This document shows positions 17,767 to 25,856 of a stretch of 64,000 nucleotides of DNA, piece after piece. This DNA is from Methylomonas sp. AM2-LC. Its GTDB lineage: Bacteria > Pseudomonadota > Gammaproteobacteria > Methylococcales > Methylomonadaceae. The DNA is taken from the NCBI RefSeq assembly GCF_039904985.1, contig NZ_CP157005.1, positions 2,790,001 to 2,854,000 of the forward strand, read 5' to 3'. A program made the position numbers and the translations under genes. Under the pieces are notes generated by a model. The model was not told the origin of the DNA, did no database searches, and worked only from the letters and a program-made list of their open reading frames with translations. Numbering within the stretch: the stretch's first letter is position 1; the number at the start of each line of letters is the position of its first letter.

Positions 17767-19779
17767 TTAATGATGATGTGTATCATGTCCGCTTTTGTTG
17801 GGTGCAGCATCTGGGGCGCTGACTACATGAATGGTTTCCATCATGCCGCCGTCTTCGTGTTCCAAAATATGACAGTGATAAACAAAGTCGCCGGCAATAG
17901 CGAAAGGGATTTCCACATCTATCGGGTGTGACTGACAACTACCGTTTTTCCATGACAGATAAGTACCATCGCAACCCTCGTTTCCTGCCAGTAATGGCAC
18001 ATTATCCTGAAGTATGCTCTTTGTAGATAAGCCTGTGTCAGTGCCAGTAATTTCTCCAGGTGTTAACACTCTGAACTTAGTTTGGTGTATATGGAAATTA
18101 TGATCTTCACCCGTTAAATTAACCACTTCCCAATGTTCATATACGGGCATATTACCGCTAGCCAAAGGTAGGCAGATAGAATGTCCCATACCCGTAAATT
18201 CGGTCACATCTTGAAAAGTACCTGGCACGGCATTACCTTTTTCATCGATTAACTCTTGGCCTAAACCAAAATCGTCCGGTGTTGGATAGCCAAAGTAAAT
18301 ACGACGTTTCCAGCCTTTAGGTAATGGCTTGCAGTTAGTATCTGCATTAACAGCAGCATTGGCAGTTGCCAAGTCTTTGGCAATTTGAATGTAATTTAAA
18401 CCGCCTTTGTCATGCTTGTCATCCTGAATGTTAAAAACGGGCGAATGTTTGACAGATTCCTTATTATTAAACGTTACTTGAGCCAATTCCACTGCCGGCC
18501 AGTCGTCTGCATCCAGCCCAGTGGCGTATCCCACCGTTTCCAGCGTAGCATGACTGCCATCACCATTAATAATATTACCTTTGGCATCACGATTTACCAC
18601 CCAAACTTCTGCACGGGAGCTTGGCATCATATGCAACTGAGTAGCGCAGATAGCGGGCGGGCTATCCCATTTGCTACCAGGGCAGGTAACCGGTTTAAAT
18701 TTAGCCCCGCCTATTTGTCTAAAATGACCAAGAGAACTGCCACGACTAGGCGTAACGCTCACGCCATCTATAGATAATAATTGCATCACCATGCCATTAG
18801 GCGGCGTTGAGGTAGATTTATTTTTTTTACTCAATTGCAATTCATAAGTGGCACTACCCGATGCATTGGTAATACGCCAAATTTCACCGGCCGCTTTCAC
18901 GTCTATTATAGGGTTTTTCTGGCCATTTACCGTAAAGTGCCATTTGCCACCCTTAGAGTTTTCGCATTCGCCTGGTGTTGACGAGGGCAAGTCACAAAAG
19001 CCGGGATCTTCCTGATCTTGCATGGAAAAATCACTATTTACTTGCGTATCTTTAAGAATTAAATGGCGTATGGCTAGATTATGCGGCAGTCCTTTTACAT
19101 AATCGCTCACCTGTCCAACCGTAATAATGCCAGAAAGCCCAGCTGAAATTTGGTTTAAAGAAATACCATGCGCATGTGGGTGAAACCAAAACAAACCAGA
19201 CGGGTGGTGCGCGGGCAACGTTATCTGATAATCTGTGGCGTCATTATTTATGGCACCATGAATATGGGAAGATTCATTTATTTTGGGTGCGCCATTTGCC
19301 GAGTTAAAGGTCAATACAAATATATTATCGCCAAACAGTTGATTTGTATCGGTAGGTAAAGGGGCGCTGGGTGACACCAGCATGCCATGTGTATGGATAT
19401 TGGTTGGATTTTGAGCCAAAAACTCTTCGCCATCGTTACTTGATTTATCCGAGTCAGTAATCAATGGTAACTTATTTATAAAATGTACTTTAAGGGTATC
19501 ACCCGCATTCAGTTGCAGTCGTGCGCCCCCATAAGGATTGGTGTTTTGTTTTCCTGCTATACAAGTATCACCAATACTGTATTTCCTTTCGCAAATTTCA
19601 TATACCCAAGCGGTCACATTTGGAATTTCTGCAATTGAAGAGGTTTTGGCTATCATCAATAAATCCAAAACCCTCGTTTTTTTATCACTGCTAAACACTG
19701 GTGGTTCGTGCAGTTCATTTGCCTTGACGTTATTCATAACGCCTATTAATAAAATTGCCAACATCAGCCTATATTTCAT
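17767..19779 (-). CDS. Multicopper oxidase
   Basis: This 670-residue exported multicopper oxidase has a signal peptide of about 20 residues. Copper-ligand motifs are visible: His129/His131 (NIHTHG), His200/202/204 (FHPHAHG), FHIHQTKF in the last third, and HCHILEHEDGGMM at 635-647 carrying the type-1 copper Cys636, the flanking histidines and an axial Met. A His-rich tail ends the protein. Such enzymes oxidise Cu(I), Fe(II), Mn(II) or phenolics in the periplasm using O2. Its gene diverges from a PepSY membrane protein across a Fur-box-like site, suggesting iron control. The exact substrate cannot be read from sequence. Confidence 0.9.
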   Translation of the reverse strand: MKYRLMLAILLIGVMNNVKANELHEPPVFSSDKKTRVLDLLMIAKTSSIAEIPNVTAWVYEICERKYSIGDTCIAGKQNTNPYGGARLQLNAGDTLKVHFINKLPLITDSDKSSNDGEEFLAQNPTNIHTHGMLVSPSAPLPTDTNQLFGDNIFVLTFNSANGAPKINESSHIHGAINNDATDYQITLPAHHPSGLFWFHPHAHGISLNQISAGLSGIITVGQVSDYVKGLPHNLAIRHLILKDTQVNSDFSMQDQEDPGFCDLPSSTPGECENSKGGKWHFTVNGQKNPIIDVKAAGEIWRITNASGSATYELQLSKKNKSTSTPPNGMVMQLLSIDGVSVTPSRGSSLGHFRQIGGAKFKPVTCPGSKWDSPPAICATQLHMMPSSRAEVWVVNRDAKGNIINGDGSHATLETVGYATGLDADDWPAVELAQVTFNNKESVKHSPVFNIQDDKHDKGGLNYIQIAKDLATANAAVNADTNCKPLPKGWKRRIYFGYPTPDDFGLGQELIDEKGNAVPGTFQDVTEFTGMGHSICLPLASGNMPVYEHWEVVNLTGEDHNFHIHQTKFRVLTPGEITGTDTGLSTKSILQDNVPLLAGNEGCDGTYLSWKNGSCQSHPIDVEIPFAIAGDFVYHCHILEHEDGGMMETIHVVSAPDAAPNKSGHDTHHH

Positions 19780-19827
19780 TGATTAGATCCCCCTCTAATA
19801 TTAATGTAGGCTACATACTAATACAAA

Positions 19828-19842
19828 TGAGAATCAGTATCA
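19828..19842. promoter_or_regulatory. Fur-box-like site
   Basis: TGAGAATCAGTATCA matches the 7-1-7 Fur consensus TGATAATNATTATCA with two mismatches. It lies 49 bases before the multicopper oxidase start and 174 bases before the PepSY gene start, so Fur bound here could repress the oxidase and perhaps both. Confidence 0.6.
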
Positions 19843-20015
19843 ATTGTACTTAACAATTAAAGTTGCAGTATAAGTTTTGCTGCCGTGTATTGCAGTTAGC
19901 TTAAAAGAAGGAGTTTACAAAATGCTATAATTACCGCCACACAGCCAAGTATTTAGCGTTAACCGAATGCGTTTTGCTATACCAACTGGCATAATTTTAG
20001 AAAGAGAACCTTAAC

Positions 20016-21284
20016 ATGACGCGCAAATATTGGGTGTTGTTGCATCGCTATAGCGGCTTATACATGGCGGCATTTCTGCTTATAGCGGGCTTAACGGGAA
20101 GTATCCTGGCTTTTTATCCGGAATTGGATGCATGGCTAAACCCTGATCGGTATTATGTGGCTGTGCAAGATCAAGCCATGCTGGATAGTTTTAGTCTAAG
20201 AACGCAAGCTCTGGCGCTGGTGCCTCAAGCGCAGATTAATACTGTGACTTTTAAGCTTAAACCAGGACAGGTTTACGAAGCCGCTTTATTACCCAATGAC
20301 GATGCCAATAGTGATGTGTTTGTAGAGTTGCCGTATACCGCTATTCGCTTAAATCCTTATACAGGTAGTTTAATCGAATTAGTTGCTGATCAGGATGAAA
20401 ACTTTTGGCCATTAACCCGCCATACACTGTTAAATTTTATCTATAAGGTACACTTTTCTTTGGCGTTGGGTGAAACTGGGGTTTTGTTATTTGGCATTGC
20501 CGCATTATTTTGGACCATCAATACGTTTGTTGGATTTTACTTAACACTGCCGCTGACCTTGATTGCCAGTGATAAGACACTTACGAATCAACCACAGCCT
20601 GGTTTTTGGCAGCGTTGGGCTAAATCCTGGCAAATAAAATGCTCAGCTTCCCGCTATCGGCTGTATTTTGATTTACATCGCGCGGGTGGTTTGTGGGTTT
20701 GGCTACTGCTGTTGGTGTTTGCCTGGTCAGCCGTATCGTTTAATTTACGCAAACAAGTTTATCAACCTGTGATGAGCGCATTGTTTGATCTGCCGGAACC
20801 GGGAAATTTTCCGCCTATTAGTTTACCTCATCCTAAACCTACACCGGGCTTAGACTGGTCTAAAGCTTATATTATTGCTCAGCAACACATGCTGGAACAA
20901 TCGCAACTTTACGGACTTAAACTCATTGAAGAACAGTCTCTCAGTTATTTACCGGATAAAGGTCTGTTTGCTTACACCGTTAGGAGCGACAAAGACATTA
21001 ATAATAAAGTGTCAGATACCAGTGTTTTTTTTGATGCTGATAGCGGCGATTTTGTGGCTGTATTGCTACCATCAGGACAGAATACCGGCACCACCATCAC
21101 ACGATGGCTGGTCGCTTTACATACCGCTAGTGTTTGGGGATTGCCCTACAAAATTCTGGTTTCTGGGTTTGGACTGGTGGTGGCCATGCTGTCTATTACG
21201 GGTGTTTATATTTGGTGGCAAAAACGCCGCGCCAAACAACATGCTCAAGCGCAGCGCAGAATAAATCACCATAATTCGGGTTGA
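20016..21284 (+). CDS. PepSY-associated transmembrane protein
   Basis: This 422-residue inner-membrane protein is of the PepSY_TM family. It starts with the signature YWVLLHRYSGLYMAAFLLIAGLTGSILAF-type first helix (residues about 5-32). Further helices lie near 150-176, 228-247 and 383-402, separated by PepSY-like periplasmic regions (about 40-130 and 280-360). Histidines in the helix starts (LLHRYSG, LTRHTLLNFIYKVHFSLALGE, YFDLHRAGG, ALHTASVWG) suggest heme or metal binding. Relatives such as FsrB and the iron-regulated PiuB-like proteins act in iron-siderophore reduction or uptake. The Fur-box-like site upstream fits that role. Confidence 0.85.
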   Translation: MTRKYWVLLHRYSGLYMAAFLLIAGLTGSILAFYPELDAWLNPDRYYVAVQDQAMLDSFSLRTQALALVPQAQINTVTFKLKPGQVYEAALLPNDDANSDVFVELPYTAIRLNPYTGSLIELVADQDENFWPLTRHTLLNFIYKVHFSLALGETGVLLFGIAALFWTINTFVGFYLTLPLTLIASDKTLTNQPQPGFWQRWAKSWQIKCSASRYRLYFDLHRAGGLWVWLLLLVFAWSAVSFNLRKQVYQPVMSALFDLPEPGNFPPISLPHPKPTPGLDWSKAYIIAQQHMLEQSQLYGLKLIEEQSLSYLPDKGLFAYTVRSDKDINNKVSDTSVFFDADSGDFVAVLLPSGQNTGTTITRWLVALHTASVWGLPYKILVSGFGLVVAMLSITGVYIWWQKRRAKQHAQAQRRINHHNSG

Positions 21285-21331
21285 TTAATTGCACGGTTTA
21301 AATCGATGCTGATACACAGCAAACAACCCTT

Positions 21332-21405
21332 TATGTAGGGGAGGGATGCTCTGCCCAAAGCCTCTGCTTAGGATATTTGGGCGTATGCTGTACATCCCCT
21401 ACATA
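21332..21405. repeat. Two-part hairpin between PepSY and EthD genes
   Basis: TATGTAGGGGA (from 21332) pairs with the TCCCCTACATA ending at 21405, and inside it GCCCAAA (21353-21359) pairs with TTTGGGC (21376-21382). It lies between converging genes and may end both transcripts. No T-run is present. Confidence 0.6.
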
Positions 21406-21446
21406 TGCGTTACTCTGTTAATTTGTGATCTTTTAACTAATTACGA

Positions 21447-21773
21447 CTAAAAATCAAACGTTTCAACTTCAGATATCAAAAACACAGGTGCGCCGCCACT
21501 GGATATTTCAACTGCGTGTGCCGCTGTTTCCTGACCGCCTGGTGAGCTAAGACAGGCTTGCAAATCACCAAGTGATGGAAAATACACTTCGGCAATACGG
21601 TGAAACGATGCCGCTGTTTTATCCGCATTACTGAGAATTAAAGATGCCACAAAACGTGTTTTACCGTCCAGTTTTTCAACGGCCATTGGCACATGCTCTT
21701 CGGCATAACGACGTTCAAAGGTAAGTAAATCAGTTGGAGCTGGGTACATGACAATTAGTTTTACTGCTTTCAT
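21447..21773 (-). CDS. EthD-family protein
   Basis: This 108-residue protein is a small ferredoxin-like alpha+beta barrel of the EthD family. The pattern VKLIVMYPAPTDLLTFERRYAEEHVPMA is the typical first strand and helix, with the FExxYxxxHxP-type motif, and FHRIAEVYFPSLGDLQACL is the central signature. EthD was first seen beside ether-degrading P450 genes; most members are of unknown catalytic role. It diverges from a LysR gene with a palindromic operator between, so it is probably that regulator's target. Confidence 0.85.
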   Translation of the reverse strand: MKAVKLIVMYPAPTDLLTFERRYAEEHVPMAVEKLDGKTRFVASLILSNADKTAASFHRIAEVYFPSLGDLQACLSSPGGQETAAHAVEISSGGAPVFLISEVETFDF

Positions 21774-21858
21774 AGGTTTCTCGAATAGTTAGTTGATAGG
21801 GAGTGCATAGTAAATACCGATTAACAACAATAGTAAAATATCACTTTTCTATGAAATA

Positions 21859-21873
21859 ATAGGTTTTACCTAT
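21859..21873. promoter_or_regulatory. LysR-type operator palindrome
   Basis: ATAGGTTTTACCTAT is a perfect inverted repeat (6-3-6) with the T-N11-A pattern of LysR-family sites. It sits 18 bases before the LysR start and 85 bases before the divergent EthD start. Confidence 0.65.
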
Positions 21874-21891
21874 ACTATACGGATACTTGTT

Positions 21892-22767
21892 ATGGAAATG
21901 CAGCAAATACGATATTTTCTGGCTGTCTGCGATAAAAAAACCTTTACCCGCGCAGCACAATCCGCCTTTGTGGCGCAGCCCTCGTTAACTCAAGCCATCA
22001 AAAAGCTAGAGGAAGAACTGGGAGGCGAGTTATTTAGTCGCGAGCGCAGTGGTTGCCGGTTGACGGCACTGGGTCGCTTAATTGAACCTTCGTTGCGTGA
22101 GATTTTTCGTAGCGCACAATCCATTAAAGCAGAAGCTATCCGCTTTAAACGCTTAAATACTGTCCCTGTGCGTATTGGGGTAATGACCACTATTGCTGCG
22201 CAGCATTTGAGTCCATTCTTCGTGGATTTTCAGCAAGATAATCCGCATATTGAATTGGAATTGATTGTCGATAACGAGGCTAGTTTGTTAAAACAACTGG
22301 ATGAAAATAGTTTGGATTTAGTGATTAGCGCCCCGGTTGTCAAGCCGGGCACGCCTTATCAATATCTAAAGCTATATGAAGAACGCTATGTGGTGGTTTT
22401 CAACGACAAGCATCGCTTCAATCAACTGCAAAGCATCGATCTAGCCACTATTCAGGCAGAACCTTACCTGGATCGCCTGAACTGTGAATTGCGTGAAACA
22501 TTGCGTGGTGTGTGTCTGGATCGACACATTGATCTTTACGCCGCTTATAGAAGTAACAATGAAGAATGGATATTAAGCATGGTGCGTGCCGGTATGGGTG
22601 TGGCATTGGTTCCAGAATTTACTGTGCCTAAACACAGCGAAAAATTGATGTTTCGTTATCTATCTGATCCGGATATTCGTCGTACCATATATGTAATCTA
22701 TCCAGCAAACTTGCCACAAAACACCGAAATATTTAAAGCATTAGAAAGCTTGCGGGTGGGTATTTAA
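21892..22767 (+). CDS. LysR-family transcriptional regulator
   Basis: This 291-residue LysR-type regulator has an N-terminal winged helix (residues 1-62), with MQQIRYFLAVCDKKTFTRAA and SQPSLTQ-like AQPSLTQAIKKLEEELG. A periplasmic-binding-like effector domain (about 92-290) begins VRIGVMTTIAAQHLSPFF. Proteins of this type bind T-N11-A sites and usually control a divergent neighbour, here the EthD gene. Sequence features such as TFTRAAQSAFVAQPSLTQAI recall OxyR/CysB-like members, but the effector is unknown. MEMQQI gives a second possible ATG two codons in. Confidence 0.88.
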   Translation: MEMQQIRYFLAVCDKKTFTRAAQSAFVAQPSLTQAIKKLEEELGGELFSRERSGCRLTALGRLIEPSLREIFRSAQSIKAEAIRFKRLNTVPVRIGVMTTIAAQHLSPFFVDFQQDNPHIELELIVDNEASLLKQLDENSLDLVISAPVVKPGTPYQYLKLYEERYVVVFNDKHRFNQLQSIDLATIQAEPYLDRLNCELRETLRGVCLDRHIDLYAAYRSNNEEWILSMVRAGMGVALVPEFTVPKHSEKLMFRYLSDPDIRRTIYVIYPANLPQNTEIFKALESLRVGI

Positions 22768-22964
22768 GCAAGGCTAAGCAGTGGGGGATGGTCTTTAATT
22801 GCGCGAAATTTTTTATTTAAACGACTTAAGATACGCTGCAAAACTAATTTAAGCTAGTTTAAGGGGAGCAATTCATGCAGTGGTTTAACATGTATGGTTA
22901 ACGTGCTTGATTAAATTGAAACTTTGCCTATAATTGATTTATCCGTTATAAACAGGAGTAAGTT

Positions 22965-23165
22965 ATGCGTAAAGTGACTGCGGTAGAGGCTCAATATCAG
23001 TTTGGTGAATTACTGGAAACAGCGCAACACGAACCGGTGACGATTACCCGGCGTGGACGCTCAATAGCGTGCTTAGTATCGATTAGCGATATGGAAGAGC
23101 TTTTAGAGTTGCGTAAGCAGGGGTTTATCAAAAAAACTGAACCCTTAGATTTGAGCTTTGCATAA
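22965..23165 (+). CDS. Phd/YefM-family antitoxin, apparently without toxin
   Basis: This 66-residue protein has the Phd/YefM fold: KVTAVEAQYQFGELLETAQHEPVTITRRGRSIACLVSISDMEELLEL. The N-terminal part binds operator DNA, and the C-terminal tail would wrap a toxin of the Doc, RelE or VapC kind. AGGAG lies upstream with suitable spacing. No toxin-like ORF follows; the downstream 400 bases hold a non-coding RNA candidate on the other strand. It may be a solitary regulator or the remnant of a lost pair. Confidence 0.85.
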   Translation: MRKVTAVEAQYQFGELLETAQHEPVTITRRGRSIACLVSISDMEELLELRKQGFIKKTEPLDLSFA

Positions 23166-23237
23166 TAAATTGCTTAATTAGTATTGTCAGTGGCTGACAC
23201 ACCTGGCTTAAATGACAAGCCGCTCAAAGGCTACAAG

Positions 23238-23424
23238 CAATAAAAAAGCCCACATAAGTGGGCTTCGTCCGGTTCTGTTTTTATAATTATATATGGACGC
23301 CTGTCATTAGAAACGACAGTTTAATTTCTCGCGTTTATTATTGTTGTTATACCGTTTTCACGGTCGCTCCCTCCCCCGAAAAAATTATGATTCTTTCGAA
23401 CCACAACCACCTTAACTAAGGTGT
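23238..23424 (-). ncRNA. Candidate structured small RNA, about 185 nt
   Basis: On the minus strand a sigma70-like promoter is followed by a run of small hairpins and a strong intrinsic terminator. From the predicted start near 23422-23424 the order is: CACCTT-AACT-type hairpin (23423-23408); GGTTC-GAAA-GAATC hairpin (23402-23389); a U6 run with purine-rich CGGGGGAGGGAG; ACCGT-GAAA-ACGGT hairpin (23364-23351); CTGTC...GACAG hairpin (23319-23301); and the terminator (23265-23242). Two stems carry GNRA tetraloops. No long ORF exists; only a four-codon GTG frame follows the GGGAGGGAG. The GGA motifs could bind an Rsm/Csr protein, and the layout would suit an Hfq-type sRNA; both are inference. I do not match it to a known family. 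Confidence 0.6.
23242..23265 (-). terminator. Strong intrinsic terminator of the candidate small RNA
   Basis: Read on the minus strand, AAGCCCAC-TTAT-GTGGGCTT is followed by a run of Ts (six As at 23242-23247 on the plus strand, overlapping the stem end). There is no T-run in the plus direction, so it serves the leftward transcript. Confidence 0.8.
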
Positions 23425-23428
23425 ACGC

Positions 23429-23457
23429 ATCATATTCCAAAAAAAAACACTTGTCTA
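23429..23457 (-). promoter_or_regulatory. Sigma70-like promoter of the candidate small RNA
   Basis: The -35 TAGACA (23457-23452) and -10 TATGAT (23434-23429) each match consensus at five of six bases and are exactly 17 bases apart. The expected start is near 23422, where the first hairpin begins. A further TATAAT lies upstream at 23501-23496. Confidence 0.6.
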
Positions 23458-23465
23458 CTAAAAGT

Positions 23466-23480
23466 GCGACAAATTGTCGC
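23466..23480. promoter_or_regulatory. Perfect palindrome upstream of small RNA promoter
   Basis: GCGACAAATTGTCGC is a perfect 7-1-7 inverted repeat ending 9 bases before the -35 box of the small RNA promoter. It has the look of a dimeric regulator's operator; which regulator is unknown. Confidence 0.4.
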
Positions 23481-23529
23481 GCATAAGCATAACTTATTAT
23501 AATTTAAGGATTTTAATTTACAAAAAATA

Positions 23530-23543
23530 TTGATTTAGGTCAA
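23530..23543. promoter_or_regulatory. FNR/Anr-like box
   Basis: TTGATTTAGGTCAA matches TTGAT-N4-ATCAA with one mismatch. It lies 38 bases (centre to centre) upstream of the TATAAT at 23501-23496 read leftward, and about 114 bases from the preferred start near 23422. Oxygen control of the small RNA is possible but the spacing is not ideal. Confidence 0.45.
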
Positions 23544-23618
23544 ATTTTCGTAATATGGGTAACCAGTCACGTTCTATGTCGGTTACCTGGTTTTAGGGGG
23601 ATTATTAAAGAATGGGGG

Positions 23619-24847
23619 GGTGAGTTCAACTGGTCATTGCAACGCATTCGTTTAGTTTATCACCAGGCATCATGTAGCCCAGTGTTTTTCTAGGTCTCGT
23701 ATTAAGCTTTAAAGCAATCTCATCTAGGTCTTGCTGACTATAACCGCTTAAATCGGTCCCTTTGGGAAAATATTGTCTTAATAATCGGTTTGTATTTTCA
23801 TTGGTTCCTCGCTGCCAAGGGCTTCTTGGATCGCAAAAATACATTGCCACATCGGTGGCTACAGTAAATCTTTTATGTTGAGCTAATTCAGTACCACGAT
23901 CCCATGTCAACGAAGCCATTAAGCCGGAAGGAAGTTGCTGTACCTGACGAATTAATGCATTCACAACATTCGTCGTATCTTTGCCATCAACTTGAACCAG
24001 CAACACAAATCGTGACCGACGTTCAACTAGAGTAGCAATATGGCTGTTTTTAGACCCCGTAATCAGATCACCTTCCCAATGCCCAGGTATTGCACGATCC
24101 TCAACCTCTGCAGGTCGATCTTTTATCGATACCGCATCAATAATTTGCCCTCTTGGCTGGCCTTCAGTTGTTGATGCCTTACCTCGCCGCATCATTCGTT
24201 TCGATCGTAGATGTCCGATTAATTCCTTTTTCAAAACGCCGCGTGCTTGAATATACAGGCTTTTATAGATTGTTTCATGTGAGACATGCATATTGATATC
24301 GTTTGGATATTCATGTTTAAGCCAGCCAGCAATTTGCTCAGGAGACCAATCGAAACCGAGTTTAGTTGCCACCATGATTTGTAGTTGAGAATGTGTAGCC
24401 AGTCGACAGGGCTTAGGTCGCTGTGCTTGATCCCATGCTTTTGAATCAGCTTCGATTGCTCGATATTGATCTTTATTACCATTACGGGCAATTTCACGGC
24501 AGATAGTAGAGGGTGATCTTGCTAGTTTTGATGCAATCTGTCGCATTGATTCACCAGCCGCCAGTCCTCGCGATATTTCTTCGCGCTCAACTAGACTCAG
24601 TGACCTAGCCGATCTTGAGCGAGTTGCAGGAATAATTCCACCATGAGCGGATAAAACAGTATGCACGGATCCAGCATGCTTACCAAGGGCACGACCTATC
24701 TCACTGAGTGATTGTCCTAATTTCCATCTTTGCCACAACTCAACCTTTTGAGCTGCGGATAAACCGGGTCGACCTTTCTGTGCCATTGATTCACCTCTGT
24801 TAATAATATTAAATCAGATAGTGTTGCAATGACCAGTTGAACTCACC
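23619..24847. mobile_element. Intact IS30-family insertion sequence
   Basis: A 25-bp perfect terminal inverted repeat, GGTGAGTTCAACTGGTCATTG plus CAAC inward, bounds the element at 23619-23643 and 24823-24847. The total of about 1229 bp and one leftward transposase gene fit IS30. GG flanks both ends, consistent with a 2-bp target duplication, although it falls in a run of Gs and cannot be placed exactly. The element appears intact. It sits about 75 bases upstream of the FNR-like box of the small RNA and between that locus and rpe. Confidence 0.9.
23626..24786 (-). CDS. IS30-family transposase
   Basis: This 386-residue transposase has N-terminal helix-turn-helix units (about residues 1-100, including the IS30 signature SLVEREEISRGLAAGESMRQ followed by SPSTICREIARNG). 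A C-terminal DDE integrase-type core follows, with Asp in GHWEGDLITGS, Asp in LTWDRGTEL and Glu in GTNENTNRLLRQYFPKGTDL. The full length and open frame suggest activity. It lies between the element's inverted repeats, its end overlapping the left one. Confidence 0.95.
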   Translation of the reverse strand: MAQKGRPGLSAAQKVELWQRWKLGQSLSEIGRALGKHAGSVHTVLSAHGGIIPATRSRSARSLSLVEREEISRGLAAGESMRQIASKLARSPSTICREIARNGNKDQYRAIEADSKAWDQAQRPKPCRLATHSQLQIMVATKLGFDWSPEQIAGWLKHEYPNDINMHVSHETIYKSLYIQARGVLKKELIGHLRSKRMMRRGKASTTEGQPRGQIIDAVSIKDRPAEVEDRAIPGHWEGDLITGSKNSHIATLVERRSRFVLLVQVDGKDTTNVVNALIRQVQQLPSGLMASLTWDRGTELAQHKRFTVATDVAMYFCDPRSPWQRGTNENTNRLLRQYFPKGTDLSGYSQQDLDEIALKLNTRPRKTLGYMMPGDKLNECVAMTS

Positions 24848-24896
24848 GGATGGTATTTAGGGCAACACACAGATGGCTGTGTTCTTAAACGCGAGT

Positions 24897-24929
24897 ACTC
24901 GGCTGTTTGTGGAGTAAAAACAGCCGAGT
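24897..24929 (-). terminator. 12-bp hairpin downstream of rpe
   Basis: ACTCGGCTGTTT (24897-24908) pairs perfectly with AAACAGCCGAGT (24918-24929), 16 bases after the stop of the leftward rpe. A smaller ACACAG-ATGG-CTGTGT hairpin lies just beyond, near 24866-24882. A run of Ts is lacking, but position and strength suggest transcript termination. Confidence 0.65.
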
Positions 24930-24945
24930 GTGGTGATATTGCTTA

Positions 24946-25617
24946 TTATTTAGCTTTGGCTAATTCAGCGCGCATTTCATCAATGACTTTTTTGTAATCG
25001 GGTTTGCTGAAAATGGCCGAGCCAGCCACGAAAGTATCAGCACCCGCTTCTTTGATTTCACGAATGTTGTCAGTTTTAACGCCACCGTCTATTTCTAGAC
25101 GAATGTTAAGGCCACTGGCATCTATACGATTTCTGACTTGACGCAATTTTTCCAATGAAGAAGGAATAAAGGATTGACCACCAAAACCAGGGTTAACTGA
25201 CATTAACAAAATCATGTCCAGTTTATCCATTACATAATCTAAATAATGCAAAGGTGTACCTGGGTTGAAAACCAGACCGGCTTTACAGCCGTTGTCTTTA
25301 ATCAATTGCAGGGTACGGTCTATGTGTACAGACGCTTCTGGATGGAAAGTAATGTATGTGGCACCTGCTTTGGCAAAATCAGGAATAATGCGATCAACAG
25401 GTTCTACCATTAAATGTACATCAATAGGTGCAGTAATGCCGTGTTTACGTAAGGCTTCGCATACTAGGGGCCCTATAGTCAGATTAGGCACAAAATGGTT
25501 GTCCATTACATCGAAATGCACAATGTCGGCACCCGCATTTAAAACATTTACCACTTCTTCACCTAAACGTGCAAAATCAGCGGAAAGAATAGAAGGGGCA
25601 ATTAAATTATCGGCCAT
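24946..25617 (-). CDS. rpe: Ribulose-phosphate 3-epimerase
   Basis: This 223-residue TIM-barrel enzyme interconverts ribulose 5-phosphate and xylulose 5-phosphate in the pentose phosphate or ribulose monophosphate pathways. The start [17 protein letters not shown], the metal-site histidine in [37 protein letters not shown] and EIDGGV are all present. Its length is normal. It stands alone and leftward, with a hairpin after it. Nothing is odd about it apart from the IS30 element inserted just downstream. Confidence 0.96.
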   Translation of the reverse strand: MADNLIAPSILSADFARLGEEVVNVLNAGADIVHFDVMDNHFVPNLTIGPLVCEALRKHGITAPIDVHLMVEPVDRIIPDFAKAGATYITFHPEASVHIDRTLQLIKDNGCKAGLVFNPGTPLHYLDYVMDKLDMILLMSVNPGFGGQSFIPSSLEKLRQVRNRIDASGLNIRLEIDGGVKTDNIREIKEAGADTFVAGSAIFSKPDYKKVIDEMRAELAKAK

Positions 25618-25856
25618 TTTGTGATCCTCTCAAAGTAGGGTTAAAAACAGCTATTATAGCCTGTTTCTGATAAATGCTTAATAGGCAAATTAACAATTAC
25701 ATCCTCAGTGACGCATCTAAATTGAATGTTGAATCAAGCAAAGTGGCCATTATATTAATTGTTTATGATGCTGTTTTTTATTGAGCATAACATTTACTAA
25801 ACCGACTGTCTTAATCTATATAATGGTGATATATTTTATCGTTAAAGAGAATTTTT

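Noticed and set aside
23395..23410. TTCGAACCACAACC as a tRNA T-loop
   Set aside because: It is explained by the GAAA-capped hairpin of the small RNA candidate and no cloverleaf surrounds it.
24231..24497. 88-codon minus-strand ORF in the transposase gene
   Set aside because: It is an out-of-frame shadow of the intact IS30 transposase.
22965..24847. Toxin-antitoxin plus transposon as a genomic island boundary
   Set aside because: No integrase, tRNA target or long direct repeats bracket the region; only a simple IS insertion is supported.
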